64,000 nucleotides of DNA from an uncultured bacterium (lineage in GTDB: Bacteria; Bacillota; Clostridia; Oscillospirales; Oscillospiraceae), in assembly GCA_949293165.1 (NCBI GenBank), contig CASFCW010000001.1:1-64000 (forward strand). Reading direction: 5' to 3'. Shown here one piece after another: positions 50,156-63,742 of the stretch. The translations under genes were made by a program, and so were the position numbers. Positions within the stretch are counted from its first letter, which is position 1. Each line of letters begins with the position of its first letter. The notes beneath the pieces were generated by a model, which worked only from the letters and a program-made list of their open reading frames with translations, did no database searches and was not told the DNA's origin.

Positions 50156-50246
50156 CGGCTTTTTCGAAATTTTACCCTCTCGCCCCCAGGTTTTCCCCCA
50201 GCCTGCCAAAGAAATGTGGAAAACTTTGTGGAAATTGTGGAATTAC

Positions 50247-50314
50247 GAAATTTTGTTCTAACCCTCTTGACACACCAGAACACTTGTTGTATATTCTTTT
50301 CAGAACGAATGTTC
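50247..50314 (+). promoter_or_regulatory. SOS-type promoter with LexA boxes
   Basis: Promoter: TTGACA (50267-50272), a 17-nt spacer and TATATT (50290-50295). A perfect GAAC-GAAT-GTTC box (50303-50314) covers the start site. A second, GAAC-ACTT-GTTG (50278-50289, one mismatch), fills the spacer. A third, GAAA-TTTT-GTTC (50247-50258, one mismatch), lies upstream. GAAC-N4-GTTC is the core of the Gram-positive LexA (DinR) site. Confidence 0.8.
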
Positions 50315-50336
50315 TTCTTTGAATGGAGGGTGCACC

Positions 50337-50615
50337 ATGGCTATGACCACTTGCCGCCGATTGGATGACAGCCGCCGGGTTGCTCCGGTGGTGGATTTGA
50401 CCCGTTACCGCCAGCTGACGGAGCAGGCGGCCCAGTCCCCCTGCCTGGAATGGAGCGTGGCCGATTGCTACCGCCGGGATGAGGATGCAATCCCTGCCCG
50501 CCGCCGGTCGCGTCCCTCTCGCCGCCGGTCGCCCGGCCTGTTCTGGGACGCCTGCGCCAGCATGGGGATTCTGGTCATGACCCTCACCGTCACCCTTCGG
50601 GTGCTGGCGATGTGA
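50337..50615 (+). CDS. Small SOS-controlled membrane protein of unknown function
   Basis: A 92-residue protein that I do not recognise. Residues 1-66 are polar and strongly basic (IPARRRSRPSRRRSPG at 52-67). Residues 68-92 form one hydrophobic helix (LFWDACASMGILVMTLTVTL, then RVLAM), so it looks tail-anchored. GGAGGG lies 6 bases before the ATG at 50337. The promoter carries a perfect LexA box. SOS-induced small membrane proteins in other phyla (YneA, SidA, DidA, DivS) stop division during DNA damage; an equivalent role is inferred only from the promoter and topology. Confidence 0.75.
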   Translation: MAMTTCRRLDDSRRVAPVVDLTRYRQLTEQAAQSPCLEWSVADCYRRDEDAIPARRRSRPSRRRSPGLFWDACASMGILVMTLTVTLRVLAM

Positions 50616-50669
50616 CGGCCCATCTGAAAGGGGACCGGCGCCGGCCGTATCCCCGTTAGGAGGTTTCCC

Positions 50670-50834
50670 ATGCCCCATTTTGACCTGGCAATCCGCTTAG
50701 AGATTGCCCGCCGCATTCTGGAAGAGACGGTTATTTCCGTTGGGCGGATCGCCCATTGGACGGGCCTGCCCAGGGAACGGGTGGAACAGCTCAGCCGTGA
50801 GGTAAAGCGCCCGACCCTGTACCAAAAGGAATGA
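50670..50834 (+). CDS. 54-residue helix-turn-helix-like small protein, second gene of the SOS unit
   Basis: A very short gene, 54 codons after AGGAGG and an ATG at 50670. The product begins MPHFDLAIRLEIARRILEET and continues VISVGRIAHWTGLPRERVEQ, ending LSREVKRPTLYQKE. The pattern of a leading helix (LEIARRILEE) followed by IAHWTGLPRERVEQL resembles the small C-terminal HTH tail of Rpn/PD-(D/E)XK-nuclease transposase-related proteins, but here stands alone. It lies 54 bases after the small membrane-protein gene on the same strand and before a strong terminator, so both should be SOS-induced together. Confidence 0.7.
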   Translation: MPHFDLAIRLEIARRILEETVISVGRIAHWTGLPRERVEQLSREVKRPTLYQKE

Positions 50835-50869
50835 AAATCCCGCCTGGACTTACGTTCAGGCGGGATTTT
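50834..50869. terminator. Bidirectional terminator between the SOS unit and glyS
   Basis: A 13-bp perfect stem AAAATCCCGCCTG / CAGGCGGGATTTT (50834-50846, 50857-50869), with T-runs usable on both strands. Confidence 0.9.
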
Positions 50870-50888
50870 GCCGTTTATGGGGCTGGAA

Positions 50889-52310
50889 TCAATAGGCCAG
50901 CTTCTCCTCCAGCCAGCTCTTCAGCTGATCGACAGGAATACGGACCTGCTCCATGGTATCCCGATCCCGGATGGTGACGGCATTGTCCGCCTCCTCGGTA
51001 TCGCTGCCCACAGTCTGGAAATCCACAGTGATGCAGTAGGGGGTGCCGATCTCGTCCTGGCGGCGATAGCGCTTGCCGATGGAGCCGGCGTCGTCATAAT
51101 CCACCATGCAGAACTTGCTCAGCTCCGCCTGGATCTCCCGGGCCTTGTCCCCCAGCTTCTTGCTCAGGGGCAGCACGGCGCACTTATAGGGGGCCAGGGC
51201 GGGGTGGAGGCGCAGCACGGTGCGGACGTCGTTTTTCGCCTCGTCCACCACCTCCTCGTCATAAGCGTCCACCAGGAAGGCCAGGGTGACGCGGTCAGCA
51301 CCCAGGGAGGGCTCGATGACGTAGGGGATATAGTGCTCGTTCTTCTCCTGGTCAAAGTAGGTCATATCCTTGCCGGAGGTGGTCTGGTGGGCGGTCAGGT
51401 CGAAGTTGGTGCGGGAGGCCACGCCCCACAGCTCGCCCCAGCCGAAGGGGAACACGAACTCGAAATCGGTGGTGGCGTTGGAGTAGTGGCTCAGCTCCTC
51501 AGGATCATGGTCCCGCAGGCGCAGGTTCTCGTCCCGGATGCCCAGCTCCAGCAGCCACTTGTGGCAGAAGTCCTTCCAGTAGGCGAACCAGTCCAGCTCG
51601 GTGCCCGGCTGGCAGAAGAACTCCAGCTCCATCTGCTCAAACTCACGGGTACGGAAGGTGAAGTTACCGGGGGTAATCTCGTTGCGGAAGGACTTGCCCA
51701 CCTGGCACACGCCGAAGGGCAGCTTCCTCCGGGTGGTGCGCTGGACGTTCTGGAAGTTGACGAAGATGCCCTGGGCGGTCTCAGGACGGAGATACACGGT
51801 GTTCTTGGCATCCTCGGTGACGCCCTGGAAGGTCTTGAACATCAGGTTGAACTGGCGGATGTCCGTCCAGTTGTGCTTGCCGCAGGAGGGGCAGGGGATG
51901 TTGTGCTCCTCCACAAAGGCCTTCATCTCCGCCTGGCTCATGGCGTCCACGCTGTGGCCCAGGTCGAAGTTGTTCTCCTGGCACCAATCCTCGATCACCT
52001 TATCGGCGCGGAACCGCTCCTTACACTCCTTGCAGTCCATCAGGGGGTCGGAGAAGCCGCCCACATGGCCGGAGGCCACCCAAACCTGGGGATTCATCAG
52101 GATGGCGGCGTCCAGGCCCACGTTGTAGGGGTTCTCCTGGACGAACTTCTTCCACCAGGCCTTCTTCACGTTGTTTTTCAGCTCCACACCCAGAGGGCCG
52201 TAGTCCCAGGTGTTGGCCAGGCCGCCGTAAATCTCGCTGCCGGAGAAGATAAAGCCCCGGCCCTTGCACAGATTTACGATCTTTTCCATGGTCTTTTCCG
52301 TGTTCTTCAT
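50889..52310 (-). CDS. glyS: Glycyl-tRNA synthetase (dimeric, alpha-2 type)
   Basis: Class II synthetase charging tRNA-Gly. The 473-residue product is of the eukaryote/archaea/Gram-positive dimeric type, not the alpha-beta type. It shows [23 protein letters not shown] at the N terminus, motif 2 with [22 protein letters not shown], and motif 3 [14 protein letters not shown]. An anticodon-binding domain follows ([13 protein letters not shown]). A Cys pair (CKEC...CPSC) suggests the zinc-binding insertion. The ATG at 52310 follows AAAGGAG. It is controlled by a T-box leader with a GGC specifier. Confidence 0.97.
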   Translation of the reverse strand: MKNTEKTMEKIVNLCKGRGFIFSGSEIYGGLANTWDYGPLGVELKNNVKKAWWKKFVQENPYNVGLDAAILMNPQVWVASGHVGGFSDPLMDCKECKERFRADKVIEDWCQENNFDLGHSVDAMSQAEMKAFVEEHNIPCPSCGKHNWTDIRQFNLMFKTFQGVTEDAKNTVYLRPETAQGIFVNFQNVQRTTRRKLPFGVCQVGKSFRNEITPGNFTFRTREFEQMELEFFCQPGTELDWFAYWKDFCHKWLLELGIRDENLRLRDHDPEELSHYSNATTDFEFVFPFGWGELWGVASRTNFDLTAHQTTSGKDMTYFDQEKNEHYIPYVIEPSLGADRVTLAFLVDAYDEEVVDEAKNDVRTVLRLHPALAPYKCAVLPLSKKLGDKAREIQAELSKFCMVDYDDAGSIGKRYRRQDEIGTPYCITVDFQTVGSDTEEADNAVTIRDRDTMEQVRIPVDQLKSWLEEKLAY

Positions 52311-52354
52311 GGGATATCGCTCCTTTTCCAGTTGATTGGTTCCGGCCCAGGAGC

Positions 52355-52584
52355 AAAAAACGCCCTGAGCCTGTCGGCTCAGGGCGAACAAAATTGTCCG
52401 TGGTTCCACCTGAATTCGTACCTGGTTGGTACGCACTTCCTTCCCGGTAACGGCGGGTTCCGGCGGGCCATTTCCTGCCCGCGCTCCAGAGCGCCTTCCC
52501 ACCCCGCCCCGTGAGGATTTTCACCGGCCATCCTCTCTCTGACACCGGAAGCTGGGGGTACTGTTCCCTGTCGTCGCTTTGCAA
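52355..52584 (-). ncRNA. T-box leader of glyS
   Basis: A tRNA-Gly-sensing leader of about 230 nt. It contains AGTA and AGAGAG/GGTG stem I elements and a specifier loop GGAAGGCGC with codon GGC (complement of 52493-52495), which aligns position for position with the ATC specifier loop of the ileS leader. The T-box core AGGTGGAACCACGG (52398-52411) follows, then the terminator stem CGCCCTGAGCC / GGCTCAGGGCG (52361-52386) with T6. Confidence 0.93.
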
Positions 52585-52590
52585 GTTAGC

Positions 52591-52619
52591 ATTGTATGAT
52601 AGAATCGCCCCGGTGTCAA
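52591..52619 (-). promoter_or_regulatory. Promoter of the glyS T-box transcript
   Basis: On the minus strand consensus TTGACA (52614-52619), a 17-nt spacer and TACAAT (52591-52596). Confidence 0.85.
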
Positions 52620-52631
52620 GGAATTTTTATG

Positions 52632-52659
52632 GTTCTTTGCCTGCTTCCTTTCAGGAGAG
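52632..52659 (-). repeat. 3'-end element, copy C (spans the rnhA stop codon)
   Basis: On the minus strand CTCTCCTGAAAGGAAG then CAGGCAAAGAAC, which agrees at about 21 of 28 positions with copy A (4296-4360) and shares the GGCAAAGAAC core with copy B (21314-21366). The rnhA stop TGA lies in the hairpin loop. No second hairpin follows; the glyS promoter begins 13 bases further. Confidence 0.45.
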
Positions 52660-53094
52660 CAGGTATTTCCGGCTTTCCGCCACCGCCAGCTGGTCGCAGC
52701 GGTTGTTATAGGGGTTGGAGGCATGGCCCTTCACCCAGTGGAGGTTGACCTTGTGGTAGTCGCACAGGTTCAGCAGCCGCTCCCAGAGGTCCGGGTTCAG
52801 GGCGGGCTTTTTGTCCGATTTAATCCAGCCCCTGGCTCTCCAGCCCCTGGCCCACCCCTTTTCCAGGGCGTCCAGCACATACTTGGAGTCGGAATACAGC
52901 TCCACCACGCAGGGCTCCTTCAGCGCCTCCAGAGCGGAGATCACCCCCGTCAGCTCCATGCGGTTGTTGGTGGTCTGGGCTTCGCCGCCGGACATCTCTT
53001 TTTTGTGCGCGCCGTACATGAGGATGGCGCCCCAGCCGCCGGGGCCGGGATTGCCGGAGCAGGCTCCGTCGGTGTAAATGGTTACGGTTTTCAT
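52651..53094 (-). CDS. rnhA: Ribonuclease HI
   Basis: Cleaves RNA in RNA-DNA hybrids (R-loops, primers). It has 147 residues, with the four acidic active-site residues in [17 protein letters not shown] (Asp), [10 protein letters not shown] (Glu), LYSDSKYV (Asp) and NNRCDQLAV (Asp), and a basic substrate-binding segment [16 protein letters not shown]. The final residues and stop lie in copy C of the 3'-end element. It is cotranscribed downstream of the SHOCT gene. Confidence 0.96.
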   Translation of the reverse strand: MKTVTIYTDGACSGNPGPGGWGAILMYGAHKKEMSGGEAQTTNNRMELTGVISALEALKEPCVVELYSDSKYVLDALEKGWARGWRARGWIKSDKKPALNPDLWERLLNLCDYHKVNLHWVKGHASNPYNNRCDQLAVAESRKYLLS

Positions 53095-53120
53095 GGTCGC
53101 TCCTCGGCGGGAGGCCTCCC

Positions 53121-53492
53121 TTACAGGCGGGAGAGGATCTCCTCCCGTTTTTTTTCATATTCCTCCCGGGTAATCAGCCCTCCGTCCAGCAGGGCCTGGA
53201 GCTGTTCCAGCCGTTCCTTGGCGTTCAGGTCCGCCGGGGGCGTGGGGGAGAGGGACTCCCCCTGAGGCGCATCCTCCTCAATGCTGATTTCCGGGCCTAC
53301 GTACCCCCTGCCAAAAGCCTGGTATGCGTTCATGGCCGTAATGGCCGCCGCCGCCAGCGTCCACAAGATGCCGAAGGGGCCGAAGGTGGGGATGACCACA
53401 AACAGGCCAATGAGGATGAATACCCCGCCAAAGACCGCGCCCATGGCCCCCTGGGCCTTGCTGGGGCGATAGGTTACCCGTCGTCTGCGCAC
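53121..53492 (-). CDS. Small membrane protein with C-terminal SHOCT domain
   Basis: A 123-residue protein. A basic N terminus ([12 protein letters not shown]) is followed by two hydrophobic segments (about 16-37 and 39-56) and a linker. A SHOCT module follows at about 90-123 ([27 protein letters not shown]). SHOCT helices occur at the ends of many unrelated membrane proteins and probably mediate oligomerisation. The start is GTG at 53492, after AGGA. It sits between gyrA and rnhA, with 19 bases to gyrA. No function can be assigned. Confidence 0.85.
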   Translation of the reverse strand: MRRRRVTYRPSKAQGAMGAVFGGVFILIGLFVVIPTFGPFGILWTLAAAAITAMNAYQAFGRGYVGPEISIEEDAPQGESLSPTPPADLNAKERLEQLQALLDGGLITREEYEKKREEILSRL

Positions 53493-53511
53493 CCGAATTC
53501 CTCCTTATGGA

Positions 53512-56004
<2,493 letters not shown>

Positions 56005-56107
56005 CTATGGTTTCCTCCTTGCACACGAGAGGGGTTTTTTAACTGGGAATGAGCGGCCGGGAATTGGCCAGGCCTGGTTGCCCCGGCTTGGCCGGGCGCT
56101 GTCATTC

Positions 56108-58389
<2,282 letters not shown>

Positions 58390-58402
58390 GGTCCCTCCCC
58401 CT

Positions 58403-58705
58403 TTATGGATGATCCAGGATTTTCGGGCCCCACAGGCGCCTCCACAGCCGCCAGCCCAGCCAGCACCCCGCCAGGGCGCAGCCACAGGGCAGGCCGGGAA
58501 ACAGCAGCAGCTGGGGCAGGGGGGAGGCGGACTCCGACGTCCAAAGCCCCAGCCGGCCGGCCCCGATTCCCGCCGCCGCCAGCACAACAACCGCCGGCGG
58601 GACAGCGCGCTGCCACCGCCCCCTGGGCAGCCGGCAGCAGAGATACTCCGCCGCCAGCCCCACCGCCAGGGGGAGCAGGCAAAACAGACCGATTACAATG
58701 GGCAT
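58403..58705 (-). CDS. Small hydrophobic membrane protein between recF and remB
   Basis: A 100-residue protein with three or four hydrophobic segments (MPIVIGLFCLLPLAVGLAAE; AVPPAVVVLAAAGIGAG; LPQLLLFPGLPCGCALAGCW) and a short C terminus. I do not recognise it. GGGGAGG lies 6 bases before the ATG at 58705. It sits 13 bases from remB and 25 bases from recF on the same strand, an extra gene in an otherwise standard origin-proximal block. It is probably real because the start, spacing and hydrophobic pattern all fit. Confidence 0.7.
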   Translation of the reverse strand: MPIVIGLFCLLPLAVGLAAEYLCCRLPRGRWQRAVPPAVVVLAAAGIGAGRLGLWTSESASPLPQLLLFPGLPCGCALAGCWLGWRLWRRLWGPKILDHP

Positions 58706-58730
58706 TCGTTCCTCCCCGGGCCATCGCCCG

Positions 58731-59834
58731 TTAGACCAGGGCGCCGCCCTGAATCCGGAAGCTGGCGCCCTCCTCCAGGCCCTCCAGCTTTTCCTCCTCG
58801 CAGCAGGTGATAAACACCTGCCCGCCTTGAATATGATTGAGCACAAAGGACTGCCGTTTGGCGTCCAGCTCGGACAGCACGTCGTCCAGCAGCAGCACGG
58901 GGTATTCCCCGGTATCCTGGAAAAAAATTTCCCGCTGGGCCAGCTTCAGGGACAGGGCCGCCGTCCGGGTTTGCCCCTGGGAGCCGTAGGTTTTGGCCGA
59001 CCGGCCATCCAGCTCCACCACAAGGTCGTCCTTGTGTGGGCCGGAGAGGCACTGCCTGGCGTCCAGCTCCGCCTGGCGGTGGCTTTGCTGGTGCTCCAGC
59101 AGGCGCACCAGAATATCCCGCGGGGAAGCCATAGGGTCCTCCACTGTGGACACGGTCTCATAAGCCAGGGAAAGGGCCTCCCGCCCGCCGGAAAAGTCCC
59201 GGTGGATGGCGGGGGCCGTCTCTTTCAGCCGGCGGATAAAGTGGGCCCGGTAGTGGATCACCAGCGCCCCCGTCTGGGCCATGCGGAGGCTGAAGTCGTC
59301 CAGCGTGGCCAGCAGGGACGGGTTTTCCGGCCAGTCCCGGAGGATTCTGGTCTTGTGGTCGTACAGCCGCTGGTATTCTCCCAGCGCCTGGGCATACCTG
59401 GGCCGCAGCTGGCAGATGGCGCTGTCCAGAAAGCGCCGCCTGGCCGCAGCCCCCTCCCGGATCAGGGTCAGGTCCTCCGGGCAGAACAGCACGGTGTTCA
59501 AAATACCGGTCAGCTCCGCCGCCGTTTTCAGCCGCACCCCGTTGGAGTACAGCTGGCGGCTTTTTCCCCGGCTGAGCCTGGCCTCCAGCACAAAGGTGCG
59601 CTCCCGGCTGTCCACCTCCCCTTTCAGAAAGGCGTCCCCAACCCCCAGCATAATCATCTCCCGGTCATACCGGGCCCGGTGGGAGCGGGCGGAGGACAGA
59701 TAGGCAATGGCCTCCAGCAGGTTGGTCTTACCCTGGGCGTTGTCGCCGTAGATCAGGTTGACCTTCGGATGAAACCGGGCGGACAAGTGGACATAGTTGC
59801 GGAAGTAATCCAGTTCCAGACCCCGGACTCTCAT
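58731..59834 (-). CDS. recF: DNA replication and repair protein RecF
   Basis: SMC-like ATPase that helps RecA load at gaps. The 367-residue protein has the Walker [16 protein letters not shown] (about residue 30-45), the signature SGPHKDDL and Walker [13 protein letters not shown]. The ATG at 59834 overlaps the stop of the S4 gene (ATGA), so translation is coupled. Confidence 0.96.
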   Translation of the reverse strand: MRVRGLELDYFRNYVHLSARFHPKVNLIYGDNAQGKTNLLEAIAYLSSARSHRARYDREMIMLGVGDAFLKGEVDSRERTFVLEARLSRGKSRQLYSNGVRLKTAAELTGILNTVLFCPEDLTLIREGAAARRRFLDSAICQLRPRYAQALGEYQRLYDHKTRILRDWPENPSLLATLDDFSLRMAQTGALVIHYRAHFIRRLKETAPAIHRDFSGGREALSLAYETVSTVEDPMASPRDILVRLLEHQQSHRQAELDARQCLSGPHKDDLVVELDGRSAKTYGSQGQTRTAALSLKLAQREIFFQDTGEYPVLLLDDVLSELDAKRQSFVLNHIQGGQVFITCCEEEKLEGLEEGASFRIQGGALV

Positions 59835-60046
59835 GTCACCGTCAGCTCCAGCTCTCCGTCCAGCACCGCCACGTCGCCGGGGCGCAGCTTCTTGCCCCGC
59901 ATGGTGCATACCTGGCCGTTGACCTGGACCCGCCCCTCCAAAATGATGAGCTTGGCGTCGCCGCCGGTCTCCACCGCGCCGGCAAATTTCAGCAGGTCCT
60001 GGAGCTTGATATACTCCGTATGAATGTGAATCGCTTCTCTCTCCAT
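59831..60046 (-). CDS. yaaA: S4-domain protein (YaaA/RlbA type)
   Basis: A 71-residue RNA-binding protein made of one S4 motif ([42 protein letters not shown]). In B. subtilis yaaA occupies the same place between dnaN and recF and has been linked to ribosome biogenesis. It is 17 bases from dnaN and overlaps recF by 4 bases. Confidence 0.93.
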   Translation of the reverse strand: MEREAIHIHTEYIKLQDLLKFAGAVETGGDAKLIILEGRVQVNGQVCTMRGKKLRPGDVAVLDGELELTVT

Positions 60047-60063
60047 GAAACCACCCTATCGGA

Positions 60064-61170
60064 TCAGTTGGCCTTCAGACGGACAGGCAGAACCATATAG
60101 ATAAAGTTCTCCTCCCCCTCCGCGGGCAGGATGACGCAGGGCGCCACGCCGGAGGAAAACTCCATCCGCAGCCGCTGGGCGGGGGCCGCCTTCAACGCGT
60201 CCATCAGGTACTTGTTGTTGAAGCCGATCTCCAGCCCCTGGCCGTCGCCGGTGATGGGGCACTGGTCGGCGGCGTCGCCGATGCCGGTCTTGGTGGAGAT
60301 GGACACCATGCCGTCCCCAAAGACGCAGCGCAGAGGGCTTTTCAGCTTCTCGCTGATAATCAGGGAGACGCGCTCCAGGGAAGCCAGCAGCTCCCTGGCG
60401 TCGCACTGGATCTGGATGGGGTTGTTTTTAGGGATGGCGTTGCGGTAAGCCAGGAACTCCCCCTCCAGCCGGCGGCACACCAGCACGGTGTCCCCGGCCC
60501 GGAACATGATGTGCCTGGCCCCCTGGTGGATGGTGACGTCCTCCTCGCCGGAGCAGATCTTCTCCACCTCGCTGAGGGCGGAGCCGGGCACCACGAAGGA
60601 GAACGCGTCGCCCCCCGTGGTCTGGGCCACGGTTTCCTGCCGCAGGGCCAGGCGGTAGCCGTCCACGGACACCACAGTCAATTGATTGTGGTCCACCTCA
60701 AACAGGGAACCGGTATGGATGGGCCGGCTTTCGTTGTCGCTGACGGCAAACAGAGTCTGTGCAATCATGGAGCGGAGGGTGGGCTGGGGCAGGGTGATGG
60801 AGCACTGCTGCTCCACGGCGGGCAGTTCGGGAAATTCCTCCGTGTCCATACCCATGATGTTAAATTCGGACATGCCGCAGCGGATGTTCACCATATGGTC
60901 CTTGGTGGAGAAGTAGACGATATCGTCGGGAATTTTCCGAATAATCTCCACAAAAAGCCGGGCAGAAAGCACCAAACTGCCCGTTTCCTGAATCTCAGCC
61001 GGCACAATGGTCCGGATACCCGTTTCCAGATTGTATCCGGTGAGCCGCAGCTGATCGTTGGCTTCTATTAAAATACCTTCCATGGCGGGGATGGAGCTTT
61101 TGGCGGCCACTGTGCGGGAGGTGGTGGATACCGCCGCGGCCAGCAGCGCTTTTTCACAGGAGAAAGTCAT
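60064..61170 (-). CDS. dnaN: DNA polymerase III subunit beta (sliding clamp)
   Basis: Ring-shaped processivity clamp. The 368-residue product has three clamp domains with SIPAMEGILIEA, LVLSARLFVEIIRKIPDD, RLALRQETV and the C-terminal VLPVRLK. I chose the ATG at 61170, which follows AAGGAGG; the longer frame upstream runs into the intergenic region. Confidence 0.97.
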   Translation of the reverse strand: MTFSCEKALLAAAVSTTSRTVAAKSSIPAMEGILIEANDQLRLTGYNLETGIRTIVPAEIQETGSLVLSARLFVEIIRKIPDDIVYFSTKDHMVNIRCGMSEFNIMGMDTEEFPELPAVEQQCSITLPQPTLRSMIAQTLFAVSDNESRPIHTGSLFEVDHNQLTVVSVDGYRLALRQETVAQTTGGDAFSFVVPGSALSEVEKICSGEEDVTIHQGARHIMFRAGDTVLVCRRLEGEFLAYRNAIPKNNPIQIQCDARELLASLERVSLIISEKLKSPLRCVFGDGMVSISTKTGIGDAADQCPITGDGQGLEIGFNNKYLMDALKAAPAQRLRMEFSSGVAPCVILPAEGEENFIYMVLPVRLKAN

Positions 61171-61554
61171 TGAGAAGTGCCTCCTTGTCCGGTTTTCCTC
61201 TCTCCGCAGGAGAGGAAAGGAATATATATTTCGTAACAGTAGCCCGTAGGGGGAAAAAATGTGGAAAAACGGCGCAAGCCCGTGGGAGAGTAAGAAAAAC
61301 GCCTCCACAGGGGATGTTGAGAAAACCAGGGGATAATCCACAGGGGAATCTGGGAATCGGAGTTATCCACATTTTGCAATCAACTTTCCACAATTAAGTG
61401 TGGATAAAATTTTCAGAAAATAGACAGCCCAATTTCCAAACTACGCCAGGAAACAGGGCCGGGTCAGTGAATATGTTGGGAAGAAAAATACCATCAGCGG
61501 TATTACAGAAAGTAATCTGTCCCATGGGGAGGTGGGCTCCCCATGGGGAAGGGG
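61171..61554. other. Probable origin region oriC between dnaA and dnaN
   Basis: No gene in 384 bases. Two perfect DnaA boxes TTATCCACA occur at 61363-61371 (plus) and 61399-61407 (minus). Boxes with one mismatch lie at 61260-61268 (TGTGGAAAA) and 61334-61342 (TAATCCACA), and one with two mismatches at 61384-61392. AT-rich sequence follows (TAAAATTTTCAGAAAATAG), a possible unwinding element. In Bacillus the unwinding region is in the same interval. The second half (61430-61554) shows no box. Confidence 0.75.
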
Positions 61555-62868
61555 TCACTCATACCGGATATTGATGTTGGCGGTGATGTCCTTGATGATT
61601 TCCGCCTTCTCCGGGTCGGTTTTCACCAGGTCCTCAATCCGCTCGATGGAATGGAGGACGGTGGTGTGGTCACGGCCGTCGAATTCCTTGCCGATCTCCT
61701 TCAGGGACAGGTTGGTCATGCGGCGGATCTGGTACATGGCGATCTGGCGGGCCAGGGAGATGTCCTTGGCACGGCCCTGGCCGCGAAGGGTGGCGGGCTC
61801 GATGTTGTAGAACTTGCAGACCTCGTCGATAATCACGTCGGCGGTGGGGACGATGTCCGACTTTTCCTTGAACATGTCCTTGACGGCCCGGACAACCGTG
61901 TCCTTGTCCACGGAGTCCCCCATCAGCTGCTGGTAGGCCATGATCTTGTTCACGGTGCCCTCAATCTGACGGACGTTGGCGGTGATGTTTTCCGCAATCA
62001 GCTGGAGCAGGAACTCCGGCAGCTCCACACCCATGCGGATGGCCTTGTTTTTGATAATGGCCATCCTGGTCTCGTAGTCCGGCGGCTGGATGTCCGCCAG
62101 CAGGCCCCACTCAAACCGGGTTTTCAGACGGTCCTCCAGGCGGAGCATCTCCTTGGGCGGCCGGTCGGAGGTGAACACGATCTGCTTTTTCAGCTCATAG
62201 AGGGTGTTGAAGGTATGGAACATCTCCTCCTGGGTGGAGTCACGGCCGGCGATAAACTGCACGTCGTCCATGAGGAACACGTCGGCGCCCCGGTATTTTT
62301 CCCGGAATTCCGCGTTTCTGCCCTCACGGATGGCCTGGATCAGCTCATTGGTAAAGGTGTCCCCCTTGATATAGACGACCTTATAGTCCGGATGGTTTTT
62401 ATGGATGGTGTGGGCGATGGCGTACAGCAGATGGGTCTTGCCCAGCCCGGACTCCCCGTAGATGAACAGGGGGTTGTAGCTCTGGCCGGGATTGTCCGCC
62501 ACAGCCCGGGCGGCGGCGTGGGCGAACTTGTTGGAGGAGCCCACCACAAACCGCTCGAAGGTGTAATCCTCCGTGCCGGGGAAAAAGTCGTTTTTTTCCG
62601 GCTGGCGGTACAGATCCAGCTCGCCCTCGGTAAGCACCACCACCTCCATGTCCAAAGAAAACAGCTCCCGAAGGGCGGCCTGGATCTTGGACAGGTAGCG
62701 GGTGGCAATAATGTCCCGCTTGAAGCGGGTGGGGGAATACAGGACAAAACGGTCGTCCTCCAGCGCCACGGCCGAGGCGTCGTCAAACCAGGTGTTGATG
62801 GTGGTGGCCGTCATCTCCGGCTGCATCAGCTCCAATACCTTCGCCCATACATCGGCGGCAGGATTCAT
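61555..62868 (-). CDS. dnaA: Chromosomal replication initiator protein DnaA
   Basis: Initiator ATPase. The 437-residue protein has domain I (VWAKVLELMQPEMTATTINTWF), a short linker, the AAA+ domain III (Walker A YGESGLGKTHLLYAI, Walker B DVFLMDDVQFIAG) and domain IV with the DNA-binding signature GRDHTTVLHSIERIE. The ATG at 62868 follows GGAGG. The upstream region 62869-63419 holds its promoter, a long leader and the divergent rpmH promoter. Confidence 0.98.
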   Translation of the reverse strand: MNPAADVWAKVLELMQPEMTATTINTWFDDASAVALEDDRFVLYSPTRFKRDIIATRYLSKIQAALRELFSLDMEVVVLTEGELDLYRQPEKNDFFPGTEDYTFERFVVGSSNKFAHAAARAVADNPGQSYNPLFIYGESGLGKTHLLYAIAHTIHKNHPDYKVVYIKGDTFTNELIQAIREGRNAEFREKYRGADVFLMDDVQFIAGRDSTQEEMFHTFNTLYELKKQIVFTSDRPPKEMLRLEDRLKTRFEWGLLADIQPPDYETRMAIIKNKAIRMGVELPEFLLQLIAENITANVRQIEGTVNKIMAYQQLMGDSVDKDTVVRAVKDMFKEKSDIVPTADVIIDEVCKFYNIEPATLRGQGRAKDISLARQIAMYQIRRMTNLSLKEIGKEFDGRDHTTVLHSIERIEDLVKTDPEKAEIIKDITANINIRYE

Positions 62869-63244
62869 AGCAAGGCAGACCTCCTTGATGGAAAATGGTA
62901 CCCAGGCGGGGAAAGAAAGAGCGGCCCGCGTCCTGTCCAGGCCGGGCCCGATGGCTGCATCAGCGTCATGCCCTTTGAAAAACGGCGGCGCGGGGCCGGG
63001 TGGGGGCATGAAAATGGGGACGGGCAAAGGAATGGCGGGAGTAACGCCCGCCTGAAACACTGAAAAAGGCCGCAATCCGCCATGGAAGCATTATATCAAA
63101 AAAAGCGTGGACAAGCAAGGGAGAGGAAAGGATTTTCCACATTTTTCGTGGCGTGGATGTGGAAAAACCAGGGGACAAGTGGGTTGGGGCGGCTGGAATG
63201 GGGGAAAGATGATGAGAAGATTGCACAAAGAAGCAAAAAAGGAG
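62869..63244. other. Non-coding region upstream of dnaA
   Basis: No gene. Near-consensus DnaA boxes TTTTCCACA and TGTGGAAAA, one mismatch each, lie near 63130-63170. These could be the second half of a bipartite origin or an autoregulatory site for dnaA. The stretch 62890-63080 is GC-rich leader with no clear motif. Confidence 0.5.
63090..63118 (-). promoter_or_regulatory. Promoter of dnaA
   Basis: On the minus strand TTGCTT (63113-63118), a 17-nt spacer and consensus TATAAT (63090-63095), giving a leader of about 215 nt. Confidence 0.7.
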
Positions 63245-63274
63245 TTGACAGGGGGAAGCACCATCCGCTATAAT
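63245..63274 (+). promoter_or_regulatory. Promoter of rpmH-rnpA
   Basis: Consensus TTGACA (63245-63250), an 18-nt spacer and consensus TATAAT (63269-63274). The leader to rpmH is about 140 nt. Confidence 0.9.
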
Positions 63275-63419
63275 AAGTGACGCTGTTCCGAAAGAGGGGG
63301 TTTTCTACCCTTTTTTACGGACATTCCGGGGTTCCCCGGGACAGATTGCGAACCGCAGCCGGAGACGGCTGTTGTTGGGCCGGCTCGCCGGCTTGAAAAT
63401 GAATGAGGAGGTGTCCCCC

Positions 63420-63554
63420 ATGCTTCGTACCTATCAGCCCAAGAAGCGCCAGCGTTCCAAGGAGCACGGCTTCCGCAAGCGTATGGCCACCCGCAATGGC
63501 CGCAAGGTTCTGGCTCGCCGCCGCGCCAAGGGCCGCGCTCGTCTGTCTCACTGA
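63420..63554 (+). CDS. rpmH: 50S ribosomal protein L34
   Basis: Very basic 44-residue ribosomal protein ([20 protein letters not shown] and the usual continuation [19 protein letters not shown]). The ATG at 63420 follows GAGGAGG. The gene order rpmH-rnpA opposite dnaA is nearly universal in bacteria. Confidence 0.98.
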   Translation: MLRTYQPKKRQRSKEHGFRKRMATRNGRKVLARRRAKGRARLSH

Positions 63555-63638
63555 GATTGACGGGTTTTGTCCTTCCGCAGCGATGCGGGCGGACGCTCAT
63601 CCCAACGAGGATACGACAAAAGGACACTTGTACGCGAT

Positions 63639-63667
63639 TTAGGGGCGTGGGAATGATTCCCCCGCCC
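63639..63667 (+). repeat. Hairpin between rpmH and rnpA
   Basis: AGGGGCG-T-GGGAA with TTCCC-C-CGCCCCT around a TGA loop, not followed by T. It could be a processing or partial-termination structure that lowers rnpA relative to rpmH. Confidence 0.5.
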
Positions 63668-63742
63668 CTGCGGTGCATACGGGAAAAATACCCGGGGTCC
63701 ATAATCGGCAGCAGTTCCAGGCACAGGACGGAGGAATGATTG

